Shown piece after piece: positions 54,231-62,129 of a DNA stretch of 64,000 nt. The notes beneath the pieces were generated by a model, which was given only the letters and a program-made list of their open reading frames with translations, was not told where the DNA came from and did not search any database. Position 1 is the first letter of the stretch. Each line of letters starts with the position of its first letter. Made by a program: the position numbers and the translations under genes. The DNA is taken from NCBI RefSeq assembly GCF_947492535.1, contig NZ_CANLNH010000002.1, positions 1-64,000 of the forward strand, read 5' to 3'. The stretch is from an uncultured Dokdonia sp. GTDB taxonomy: Bacteria > Bacteroidota > Bacteroidia > Flavobacteriales > Flavobacteriaceae.

Positions 54231-54658
54231 TAATCTTCTAAGTTTGAAAGATGTACTATCTCAACGCCTGCTTTTTCTAAAAATTTCACACCACTCTGGT
54301 CTTTATATCCTTCTTTAAAAACAACACGTCTTATTCCTGCTTGATGAATAAGCTTACTACATTCTTTACAAGGACTTAATGTGATGTATAATGTGGCTCC
54401 TTTACAGGATTGTGTAGATGAGGCTACTTTTAAAATAGCATTTGCTTCGGCATGAAGCACATACCACTTTGTATATCCTTCTTCATCTTCGCAAAAATTT
54501 TCAAACCCTGTAGGCGTACCATTATATCCATCTGATATAATCATTTTATCTTTTACGATGATTGCTCCTACTTGCTTACGCTCACAATAGGAAAGTTTTC
54601 CCCATTCGCGAGCCATTCTTAAATAAGCGATATCGTATTTGTGTTGCTTTGAAGCCAT
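54230..54658 (-). CDS. dCMP deaminase family protein
   Basis: 142 residues with the zinc-binding HAEANAI and PCKECSK motifs of cytidine/deoxycytidylate deaminases, and the ComEB-like N-terminus (AREWGKLSYCERKQVGAIIVKD). Converts dCMP to dUMP for dTTP synthesis. It is the first gene of a minus-strand operon with the S41 peptidase and a small membrane protein. Confidence 0.93.
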   Translation of the reverse strand: MASKQHKYDIAYLRMAREWGKLSYCERKQVGAIIVKDKMIISDGYNGTPTGFENFCEDEEGYTKWYVLHAEANAILKVASSTQSCKGATLYITLSPCKECSKLIHQAGIRRVVFKEGYKDQSGVKFLEKAGVEIVHLSNLED

Positions 54659-54673
54659 GTATTTACGGTGCGG

Positions 54674-54697
54674 TATACGCTTTCGCGAAAGCGTATA
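54674..54697. repeat. Iterated palindrome, longest form
   Basis: TATACGCTTTCG plus its complement, 24 bases, just upstream of the dCMP deaminase start. Confidence 0.9.
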
Positions 54698-54760
54698 AAA
54701 AAATAAAACTAATTTACAACCACTAAAGTAAGTGCCTCTTATGGGATACGCAACCGATTA

Positions 54761-55354
54761 TTAAATATTTAACGCAATTAATGCATTTCTAAAAATAGGA
54801 ATCGCAACTCCAATGACAATAGCAGAGATAACCATAATCCAATCTCTTAATGAAAAACGGAATATAAACTGCCCTACAAAACTCAATATAAGTACTAAAA
54901 GCACTATAATAATTTGAGAGGCTTCAATACCTAATGTATATTCTAATAATGGCAAAAACTTGTTCTCTGTACTGGCGGTCATCATTTTGAAATAGGTTGA
55001 AAAACCAAAACCATGAATGAGACCAAAAAACAATGTTGAGATAAAATAAACACCCACTTGCTCTTTTCTGCCTTTTCTTCCTGCAGTAAAAATATTATAA
55101 AATGCTGTAATTAATATCGTTACAGGAATTAAAAATTCTATAAGGGTGGTATTAATCTTAACAACATCGTATGCAGAAAGACTCAAAGAAATAGTATGTC
55201 CTACTGTAAAAATGGTGACTAATGAGAGTAATCTTTTCCAGCTAGAAAAGGTATATGGTACTGTTAGAACTATAATAAAAAGGATATGATCATAGGCATT
55301 CCAATCGAGTACATGAAAAAGCCCTTCTTTAAAATAAAACCAAAAAGTATCCAT
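54761..55354 (-). CDS. HupE/UreJ-like membrane protein
   Basis: About 197 residues from the ATG at 55354 (an upstream ATG at 55387 is less likely). Six or so hydrophobic segments and the conserved GLFHVLDWNAYDHILFI, FTVGHTISLSL and LIHGFGFS, with His residues typical of HupE/UreJ proteins thought to move nickel or cobalt. No urease or hydrogenase gene is nearby, so the ion is not known. Confidence 0.82.
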   Translation of the reverse strand: MDTFWFYFKEGLFHVLDWNAYDHILFIIVLTVPYTFSSWKRLLSLVTIFTVGHTISLSLSAYDVVKINTTLIEFLIPVTILITAFYNIFTAGRKGRKEQVGVYFISTLFFGLIHGFGFSTYFKMMTASTENKFLPLLEYTLGIEASQIIIVLLVLILSFVGQFIFRFSLRDWIMVISAIVIGVAIPIFRNALIALNI

Positions 55355-55410
55355 CAAAAATATATTAGGGGTTTTCCAAATGTACAAATTAAAAATGATG
55401 CAAGAATAGC

Positions 55411-55418
55411 TATATTTG
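55411..55418 (+). promoter_or_regulatory. Probable -7 box for the TerB-like gene
   Basis: TATATTTG, 24 bases before the ATG at 55443. It argues against the in-frame TTG at 55416. Confidence 0.5.
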
Positions 55419-55442
55419 CGACTTAATTATAAAGATAAAACT

Positions 55443-55874
55443 ATGTCTATTTCAGATTTGTATGATAGCGGTTTCCGCAAGCGTAATGAAGATCATTTTG
55501 CAGCTATGGTACGTATTGCAATGAGTGATACCATAATCACTGAAGATGAAAAAAAATTCCTAGATAGAACAGCTCGTAATCTTGATATTTCAGAAGAAGA
55601 TTATAAAGCGATATTAAAAGAGTATAAAACTCATAAGATTAATCCGCCTATTACGTATGAGAATCGTTTAGAACGCCTCTTTGACTTAGGAAGAATGGTA
55701 TATGCAGATGATGAGCTTGGAGATAAGCAAGTAGTAATGCTAGAAAGACTTGCTGTGGGATTAGGTTTTACAGTAAACAATGTAAAGTATGTTGTTGATA
55801 AAGCATTATCTCTTGTAAATGAAGGTGTAGATTTAGATACCTTTAAAGAAGAAATCAAATTAATGAATCGTTAA
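55443..55874 (+). CDS. TerB-like (tellurite resistance B) protein
   Basis: 143 residues, all helical. EDHFAAMVRIAMSDTIITEDEKKFLDR and GRMVYADDELGDKQVVMLERLAVGLGF show the TerB repeats with acidic metal-binding clusters. Proteins of this type sit at the membrane or bind metal in stress responses; no other ter genes are present. Ends before a shared terminator. Confidence 0.85.
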   Translation: MSISDLYDSGFRKRNEDHFAAMVRIAMSDTIITEDEKKFLDRTARNLDISEEDYKAILKEYKTHKINPPITYENRLERLFDLGRMVYADDELGDKQVVMLERLAVGLGFTVNNVKYVVDKALSLVNEGVDLDTFKEEIKLMNR

Positions 55875-55897
55875 TTAATATAACGATCATATTCTAT

Positions 55898-55931
55898 AAA
55901 AAAAGCGACATATATATATGTCGCTTTTTTT
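55898..55931. terminator. Bidirectional terminator
   Basis: AAAAAAGCGACATA pairs with TATGTCGCTTTTTT around TATA between convergent genes; it serves both the TerB-like gene and the GTPase-kinase operon. Confidence 0.9.
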
Positions 55932-55932
55932 A

Positions 55933-57495
55933 TTATTCTACACTCTCTTCAGTCTTTTTATTCTTATAGCGATGTAATAATCGATCTATTGTTTTAAATA
56001 GGATTTCAGCATTTACTGGTTTTGTTAAATAGGCATTCATCCCACTTTCTTTTGCGGCTTCTCTTTCTTCTTCTGTTGTACGAGCCGTTAATGCAATAAT
56101 AGGAATTTTCTTTATTTTCTTATCCTTATGATTTCGGATTCGCAATGTGGCATCATATCCATCCATAACCGGCATAGAAAGATCCATCAAAATTAAATCG
56201 TATTGATATTTTTCAAGGAACAGTACGAGTTGTTCTCCATTTTTAGCAATGTCTAAACTATAGCTCCCTTCATCTGCAAATAAACGCATCATAAGAAGTT
56301 GATTTACTTCTATATCTTCTCCTAAAAGGATGCGATATTTTTTTCCTTTTGGGCCTGAACTTTTCTTTACCCTTCTTGTAGTGACTTTCTTCTCTTCTTT
56401 TTGGTCATGAGAAACACCCATAGAAATTGTAAATCTAAACGTAGATCCTTCGTTCTCTATACTTTCTACTTCAAGATCACTATCCATTAATTGGGTAAGC
56501 TGCTTTACAATACTAAGTCCTAACCCTGAACCTCCAAACAAACCACGTTTTTCTAATTGTGTGAAGCTTTCAAAAATGGTAGTCAGGTGTTCTTTAGGAA
56601 TTCCTATTCCAGTATCTCTAATTTCAAAAGTAACTGGGATACGACGCATATTCCTAGAGCTCGTCGATATGCGAAATGTAACAGAACCCTTATGGGTAAA
56701 CTTCAATGCGTTTTCAAGTAAATTAATTAAGATTTGATTCAATCTAAGTTGATCTCCAATAAGAAAACGAGGAAGATTTGTTCCTATATCTGAAATAAGT
56801 TCTAATCGCTTTTCTTCAGCCTGTAATTCATACGTTTTTACAAGTGAATCTGTAAACTTCTTGAAGTTAAATCGCTTATTCTTAATTTCTAGCCTTCCAG
56901 CTTCTATTTTTGAAATGTCTAAAAGATCATCTACAATAGAAACAAGGTTTTTAGAAGAGTCTTTAACTATCCTTACCAAGTCTAATTGTTCTCTATCTAA
57001 GTTTGTGTTTTCAAGCACACTTAAAAAACCTAGAATACTATTAAGAGGTGTCCTAATCTCGTGGCTAACATTTGCAAGAAATTTATTTTTAAACCCTCTT
57101 TGAACATTTAGTTCATGATTAAGTTCTTGTGTAATGTTAAAATTAATGATAGACTCATTACGCACCTGTTTTATTTGGTGTACTGTTTTGTAATGATCTG
57201 TAAGATCTTCCACAAACAATACTACTTGTTTTTTATCAAAATCAACAATTGACCTGATATCATAAAAACAAGTTCGTCCTTTTACCTCAATCTGGACACA
57301 ATAGAATTTCTGCTCTTTCCTATCTTCTTCAAAAAGAGATGAAATAACATAAAAAAAGGGATGAAATTCAGTAATGTCAGAGTTCTTCTTTATATAAAAT
57401 AAAGAGTTGTCGGTCTCTAAAACTCGATTCGTGTTGTCTATAATAAGTATCTGAGTGGTGTTCTCTAAGAATTCTTGTCTAAGCTTTTCAAGCAT
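55933..57495 (-). CDS. Cytosolic hybrid histidine kinase, end of the GTPase operon
   Basis: 520 residues from the ATG at 57495 (a TTG two codons upstream is less likely). Order: PAS-like sensor (about 10-120), HisKA with phospho-acceptor His in FLANVSHEIRTPLNSILGF, ATPase with QILINLLENALKFTHKG and DTGIGIPKE, and a C-terminal receiver with LILMDLSMPVMDGYDA and the lysine in YLTKPVNAEI. No membrane segment. It overlaps the Ras-like GTPase gene by 8 bases (ATGCTTGA), so it is translated together with it. No output domain besides the receiver. Confidence 0.9.
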   Translation of the reverse strand: MLEKLRQEFLENTTQILIIDNTNRVLETDNSLFYIKKNSDITEFHPFFYVISSLFEEDRKEQKFYCVQIEVKGRTCFYDIRSIVDFDKKQVVLFVEDLTDHYKTVHQIKQVRNESIINFNITQELNHELNVQRGFKNKFLANVSHEIRTPLNSILGFLSVLENTNLDREQLDLVRIVKDSSKNLVSIVDDLLDISKIEAGRLEIKNKRFNFKKFTDSLVKTYELQAEEKRLELISDIGTNLPRFLIGDQLRLNQILINLLENALKFTHKGSVTFRISTSSRNMRRIPVTFEIRDTGIGIPKEHLTTIFESFTQLEKRGLFGGSGLGLSIVKQLTQLMDSDLEVESIENEGSTFRFTISMGVSHDQKEEKKVTTRRVKKSSGPKGKKYRILLGEDIEVNQLLMMRLFADEGSYSLDIAKNGEQLVLFLEKYQYDLILMDLSMPVMDGYDATLRIRNHKDKKIKKIPIIALTARTTEEEREAAKESGMNAYLTKPVNAEILFKTIDRLLHRYKNKKTEESVE

Positions 57496-57982
57496 TTTCA
57501 AGTAATTGTGCTGCTACATCTTTGAACAGCAATTCAACATTTTCTCCAGTTTTTGCACTAGAAAGATAAGAATGCTGAATATCTTGTGCGTTTAAATCAT
57601 TTATTAACACTTCAGAATCGACCAAATCCACTTTATTCCCGATAATGTGCACAGAAACATGAGGAAACTTCTCTTTTAAATGTTCTAAATTATATTTTAT
57701 ATCACTATAAGTGACTGATCTAGAAGCATCAAACACATATATAAAACTAGAAGCACCCATGAGATAGGAAGGTCTATACTTCGTAAAATCATCTGTTCCT
57801 TCAACATCCCATATCACTAAAGTAATGTTCTCCTTTTCTAAATGTACTTCCTTTTTCATGATATGTACTCCTATCGTAACTGTATAACTTTCTGAAAAAG
57901 TATTTTCTACAAAACGTCTAAGAAGTGAAGATTTTCCTACGCCAAAATGCCCTAACAATACAACTTTTTTAGATACGCTCAT
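57488..57982 (-). CDS. Ras/Rab-like small GTPase
   Basis: 164 residues, a complete small GTPase. G1/P-loop GHFGVGKSS (11-19), G2 Thr36 region, G3 WDVEG (58-62) with Thr63 where Ras has catalytic Gln61, G4 NKVD (116-119), G5 SAK (142-144). There is no lipid-modification tail. The missing Gln suggests slow hydrolysis and dependence on a partner, as in bacterial MglA-like GTPases. It overlaps the upstream gene by 14 bases and the kinase by 8 bases, so the four proteins are likely made at fixed ratio. Confidence 0.92.
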   Translation of the reverse strand: MSVSKKVVLLGHFGVGKSSLLRRFVENTFSESYTVTIGVHIMKKEVHLEKENITLVIWDVEGTDDFTKYRPSYLMGASSFIYVFDASRSVTYSDIKYNLEHLKEKFPHVSVHIIGNKVDLVDSEVLINDLNAQDIQHSYLSSAKTGENVELLFKDVAAQLLENA

Positions 57983-58766
57983 CAGTAAAATATGATTTTA
58001 ATTTTTTGGTAAAAGTTTCTGGATTTTCTAAATCACTTTTATTTACAACAAATTGTGCAAAATCCAATAGCACATCCTCTAATTTGTCTTTATAATCATC
58101 ATCATAGATACCAGTAATAACTACTGCAATATAATAATTTGAAAAGTTTTGGAGATGAATTGTAAATAATTCATAATCAATTCTCTCCAATTCCATCTCT
58201 CCCTGATTATAAGCATCTTCCACAAAACTTTTGATAGCGGTTAACATCCCTGCTAACATATCTTCGTCTAGCGTAGGTCTTTTTGCATAATTTGCTTTGA
58301 GCAGTCCTGATCCTTTTTCAATGATCATAATTTGCTCAATCCTTGCTTTATATTGCTCGTACATTAATGCCGCTGCATCAATATTTTTATCGTTTCCTGA
58401 AAACCAATTTCTAAACGAGAATGTTTTATTAAGCCTTTTATTAATATCGTCGTTTAGCTTTTTAATCTCAGCTTGAACATATTTTTTAATCATTTTACCC
58501 ATTACTGGATATAAAGCTTCAGCTACGGCTTCTTGTGATTTTTTTATTTCTGTCTTAAGAGTTTCTGTAATTACAGGACCTAAGGCTCTAGGCATTTTTT
58601 CTACAAAATCATCCATGCGTTCATCAAGGATTGGAGTTACCCTATCAGAAAGGTTTTCTTGTTCTGATTTTAATTGCTCAATTTTAAGCACAAGATCTCT
58701 GTCAAACTCACGTTCTTCTGTAAGTAAGATTTCCTTTAAAATCTCAAGTCTTTCCTTAGAATCCAT
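57969..58766 (-). CDS. GTPase-operon protein resembling the N-terminal part of certain OmpA-like proteins
   Basis: 265 residues. The N-terminal half (about 1-120) is helical, with PILDERMDDFVEKMPRALGP and EALYPVMGKMIKKYVQAE; the C-terminal half (about 140-262) has IEQIMIIEKGSGLLKANY, DEDMLAGMLTAIKSFVEDAY and a beta/helix pattern like a roadblock/longin-type domain. From memory of these families, the same two blocks form the N-terminus of OmpA-family proteins in proteobacteria and cyanobacteria, without the OmpA domain here. A GTPase regulator or effector is a reasonable inference. Confidence 0.75.
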   Translation of the reverse strand: MDSKERLEILKEILLTEEREFDRDLVLKIEQLKSEQENLSDRVTPILDERMDDFVEKMPRALGPVITETLKTEIKKSQEAVAEALYPVMGKMIKKYVQAEIKKLNDDINKRLNKTFSFRNWFSGNDKNIDAAALMYEQYKARIEQIMIIEKGSGLLKANYAKRPTLDEDMLAGMLTAIKSFVEDAYNQGEMELERIDYELFTIHLQNFSNYYIAVVITGIYDDDYKDKLEDVLLDFAQFVVNKSDLENPETFTKKLKSYFTDERI

Positions 58767-58787
58767 TACAGAGAAGAGTTAGAACTA

Positions 58788-59138
58788 TTAAGATTTTATA
58801 CTCTCGCCTAACTTTATTAGTAAATTACCTAATTGCGATCTATCTACTTTTTTCTCATCGAGAGATGCTGCTTTATCATTTAATGATTCTTCTAAGTCAG
58901 AAATACGAATATTCAAATCTGTACTTAGATTATCAATAGCAGTCATAAGTTCTTTTCGAGTATCGTCAATATAATCTGATAATTCTTGACGTCTCTTTTC
59001 TAGTTCTTTTTTTAGAGTATCAAATTCTTGGCTGTATTCAGCCATATTTTCTCCAAAAATAAGCTGTTTGATTGCGTCAATTTTAGAATTTGCTTCTAAT
59101 TGACTCTGATTGCTTTGCTCTTTATTTCCTTTAGACAT
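58788..59138 (-). CDS. Coiled-coil protein, first gene of the GTPase operon
   Basis: 116 residues, mostly coiled coil (about 30-95), beginning with LIFGENMAEYSQEFDTLKKEL and ending VDRSQLGNLLIKLGESI. Short conserved head and tail around a rod suggest an adaptor. I recognise it from context with the OmpA-N-like protein, not by a named domain. It has its own -7 box upstream. Confidence 0.7.
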   Translation of the reverse strand: MSKGNKEQSNQSQLEANSKIDAIKQLIFGENMAEYSQEFDTLKKELEKRRQELSDYIDDTRKELMTAIDNLSTDLNIRISDLEESLNDKAASLDEKKVDRSQLGNLLIKLGESIKS

Positions 59139-59173
59139 AATATTGATCAGGGATTCATTGCGTTATAGCAAAT

Positions 59174-59181
59174 CAAATATA
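59174..59181 (-). promoter_or_regulatory. Probable promoter of the GTPase/kinase operon
   Basis: The minus strand reads TATATTTG 35 bases before the ATG at 59138, separating this operon from fbp. Confidence 0.5.
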
Positions 59182-59216
59182 TAAAAAATGACGATAAGCG
59201 CCTAAACATATAGGTA

Positions 59217-60224
59217 TTATAATGATTCTGCCATAAAAGCTTCTGCTTTTTCAACCATATTTTTACTTCCACAAAAGAAAGGAACTCTCTCATGTAATTC
59301 TGTAGGTTGGAGATCTAATATTGAAGTATACCCATCACTTGCTTTCCCTCCAGCTTGCTCAGTAATAAATGCCATAGGGTTACATTCATATAATAATCTA
59401 AGTTTTCCTTTAGCATTAAGAGAACTTTTTGGGTACATATAAATACCCCCTTTAATCATATTACGATGTATATCAGAAACTAACGAACCAATATATCTAG
59501 ATGTATACGGACGATTTTCTGATTCTTCCTGACAATATTTAATATAATTTTTAACTCCTTGAGGGAAATGCGTGTAATTCCCTTCATTTACTGAGTAAAT
59601 ATTTCCTTCTTCAGGAAATTGCATATTAGGATGTGATAAGTAAAATGTTCCAATTGCTGGATTTAATGTAAATCCATTAACGCCATGACCTGTTGTATAT
59701 ACTAACATGGTACTTGTTCCATAAATAATATATCCTGCTGCTACTTGGTTACGTCCTGGTTGTAAAAAATCATCAATAGTTACAGGAGTACCTGAAGGAG
59801 TAATCCTTCTATAAACAGAAAAAATAGTCCCTACAGAAACATTTACATCTATATTTGAAGATCCATCTAGAGGATCCATCAACACTACATATTTATTTTG
59901 ATGATCGTCATTATGCCCTTCTATCGTAATAAAATCATCATTTTCTTCACTTCCTATACCACAAACAATCTCTCTATTTTTAAGGGTATTTATAAAAGTC
60001 TCGTTTGCAATTACATCTAATTTTTGCTGATCTTCTCCTTGTATATTTGTATCTCCAGCCTCACCTAATATATCTACTAATCCAGCTTTATTTACTTGGT
60101 GATTTACCACTTTTGCAGCTAATCGAATCGAATTAATTAATCGAGATAACTCCCCAGAAGAATACTTAAACTCTGATTGATTTTCAATTATAAATTCTCC
60201 TAAAGTTTGATTTTTACGTGCCAT
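59217..60224 (-). CDS. fbp: Fructose-1,6-bisphosphatase, class I
   Basis: 335 residues from the ATG at 60224. Motifs: GSEENDDFI, metal site [38 protein letters not shown], and [16 protein letters not shown]. Key gluconeogenic enzyme. The ATG at 60272 would place the start before the promoter (-7 box at 60248-60255) and is rejected. Confidence 0.97.
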   Translation of the reverse strand: MARKNQTLGEFIIENQSEFKYSSGELSRLINSIRLAAKVVNHQVNKAGLVDILGEAGDTNIQGEDQQKLDVIANETFINTLKNREIVCGIGSEENDDFITIEGHNDDHQNKYVVLMDPLDGSSNIDVNVSVGTIFSVYRRITPSGTPVTIDDFLQPGRNQVAAGYIIYGTSTMLVYTTGHGVNGFTLNPAIGTFYLSHPNMQFPEEGNIYSVNEGNYTHFPQGVKNYIKYCQEESENRPYTSRYIGSLVSDIHRNMIKGGIYMYPKSSLNAKGKLRLLYECNPMAFITEQAGGKASDGYTSILDLQPTELHERVPFFCGSKNMVEKAEAFMAESL

Positions 60225-60247
60225 GTAGTGTCTATCATTATTTTTTG

Positions 60248-60255
60248 CAAAAATA
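60248..60255 (-). promoter_or_regulatory. fbp promoter
   Basis: The minus strand reads TATTTTTG, with TTG candidates at 60280-60278 (22-base gap) and 60274-60272 (16-base gap), 23 bases before the chosen ATG. Confidence 0.6.
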
Positions 60256-60341
60256 TTCAAAAAAAACACCACAACTACAACGATTTCGTATTCTTTTATC
60301 TATATATTTTTTTACTTTAGCTCGCTTAGATCGGATTTCTT

Positions 60342-60824
60342 ATGGATTATATTATTCGCAGGGCAGAGGTAGAGGATATGCCAGCTGTTCTTGCTCTTAT
60401 CAATGAGCTTGCTGTTTTTGAAAAAGAACCAGATGCTGTTCACATCTCTGTAGATACGCTTATTAAAAATGGCACAGGAACAAATCCTTTATTTACCTGT
60501 TTTGTAGCAGAACAGGAAGAAACAATTGTAGGAATGGCGCTTGTTTATTTTAGATTTTCTACTTGGGAAGGAAAATCTTTACACCTTGAAGACCTTATTG
60601 TATCACAAAATTATAGAGGAAAAGGCTTTGGCAGCGCATTATATAATGAAGTTATGCGTTATGCTATAGACCAAAATGTAAATAGAGTCGAATGGGTTGT
60701 GTTAGATTGGAATACGCCAGCCATTACTTTTTACGAAAATAGTGGCGCACTATTACTAAAAAATTGGCATCTTGTTCAAATGAATAAAGAAAGATTACAT
60801 AACTATATTCGTTCCATATCATAA
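60342..60824 (+). CDS. GNAT-family N-acetyltransferase
   Basis: 160 residues: the acetyl-CoA site is QNYRGKGFGSALYNEVM (about 86-102), followed by the VLDWNTPAITFYENSGA motif. Similar in pattern to the diamine/thialysine (SSAT2-like) acetyltransferases. The aspartate kinase gene starts 12 bases later. Confidence 0.9.
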   Translation: MDYIIRRAEVEDMPAVLALINELAVFEKEPDAVHISVDTLIKNGTGTNPLFTCFVAEQEETIVGMALVYFRFSTWEGKSLHLEDLIVSQNYRGKGFGSALYNEVMRYAIDQNVNRVEWVVLDWNTPAITFYENSGALLLKNWHLVQMNKERLHNYIRSIS

Positions 60825-60836
60825 TTACGATATATA

Positions 60837-62090
60837 ATGCAGGTATTTAAATTTGGAGGAGCTTCTGTAAAAGATGCAGAAAGTGTAAAAAACATAGTGA
60901 CTGTCTTACAAAAGACAGGTCTCACAAATAAATTAATTGTGATTTCTGCTATGGGTAAAACTACCAATGCATTAGAAAAAGTAATACATGCTTATTTTAA
61001 TGATCCTACCCACCTTTCTGAAACAATTGAAGTATGTCTAAAATATCATCTAGATATAGTTGCTGCTCTTTTTTCTCAAGGACATTCTATTTTTGAAAGT
61101 GTACATACCTTATTTAAAAATCTTAAAAATTTCCTAGACCTTAATAAATCTCCTAATTATGATTTTGTATATGATCAAGTGATTTGTTACGGAGAACTCA
61201 CCTCTACAAAGATTGTAAGTGCTTTTCTTTCTGAAAACAACATCAAAAATAAATGGGTAGATGCTCGCGAACTCATAAAAACAGACACCAATTATAGAGA
61301 TGCTAAAGTAGACTGGGAAGTAACGCAAAAAAATATTCAAAAATCAATTCAAAAAGAAGGTCTCTTTATCACACAAGGATTTGTAGGCTCTGAAGCTAAT
61401 AACTTTACGACAACACTTGGTAGAGAAGGAAGTGATTATACGGGAGCTATCTTTGCATACTGCCTAAATGCAGATAACCTTACGATATGGAAAGATGTTC
61501 CTGGTGTATTAAACGGCGATCCTAGAGTATTTAAAAACACCAAACTATTAAAACGAATCTCTTATAATGAAGCTATCGAAATGGCATTTTATGGAGCTTC
61601 AGTAATACACCCAAAAACACTTCAACCATTACAGAGAAAAGAAATACCGCTATATGTAAAATCATTTATTACTCCCGAAGATTCTGGAACATTTATAGGA
61701 AAAGGCATTCAATTAGATCCTATGGTTGCCTGCTTTATTGTAAAGAAAAACCAGATACTCATTTCCTTATCTTCCATAGATTTTAGTTTTATCATGGAAG
61801 AAAATATAAGCGATATCTTTAATTTATTACATATCTATAAAATGAAAGTAACCATGATGCAAAACTCTGCTATTAGCTTTTCTGTTTGCATTGAAAATAA
61901 GTTTAACACATTAGAACCGTTACTTAAAAAATTGAGAGCGACATACAAGGTACGATGGAATGAAGGAGTCACATTACTTACGGCTAGACATGCTTCAGCA
62001 AATGAAATGAATATGCTTTTACACGGCAGAAAAGTGCTTTTAAAGCAAGAAAATAGAACAGTTACGCAGTATGTACTAAAAGAAGAGTAA
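60837..62090 (+). CDS. lysC: Aspartate kinase
   Basis: 417 residues: KFGGASVKDAESVKN at the start (the family usually has KFGGTSV), LGREGSDYTGAIFAYCL, IWKDVPGVLNGDPRV and SYNEAIEMAFYGASVIHPKTL. A short C-terminal ACT-like region (about 295-390) could bind lysine or threonine. First step from aspartate to lysine, threonine, methionine and diaminopimelate. Confidence 0.93.
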   Translation: MQVFKFGGASVKDAESVKNIVTVLQKTGLTNKLIVISAMGKTTNALEKVIHAYFNDPTHLSETIEVCLKYHLDIVAALFSQGHSIFESVHTLFKNLKNFLDLNKSPNYDFVYDQVICYGELTSTKIVSAFLSENNIKNKWVDARELIKTDTNYRDAKVDWEVTQKNIQKSIQKEGLFITQGFVGSEANNFTTTLGREGSDYTGAIFAYCLNADNLTIWKDVPGVLNGDPRVFKNTKLLKRISYNEAIEMAFYGASVIHPKTLQPLQRKEIPLYVKSFITPEDSGTFIGKGIQLDPMVACFIVKKNQILISLSSIDFSFIMEENISDIFNLLHIYKMKVTMMQNSAISFSVCIENKFNTLEPLLKKLRATYKVRWNEGVTLLTARHASANEMNMLLHGRKVLLKQENRTVTQYVLKEE

Positions 62091-62097
62091 GTATTGC

Positions 62098-62105
62098 TAT
62101 ATTTG
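62098..62105 (+). promoter_or_regulatory. Probable promoter of the acyltransferase gene
   Basis: TATATTTG, 24 bases before the ATG at 62130. Confidence 0.5.
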
Positions 62106-62129
62106 ATTATAGAGTTTAAATAATAATGT

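Noticed and set aside
55471-55490. GCGGTTTCCGCAAGCGT in the TerB-like gene as a diverged palindrome
   Set aside because: The encoded SGFRKRNED is normal for the family, and three bases differ, so chance is more likely.
55443-55874. Tellurite-resistance operon
   Set aside because: Only a lone TerB-like protein is present; no terC, terD or terZ neighbours.
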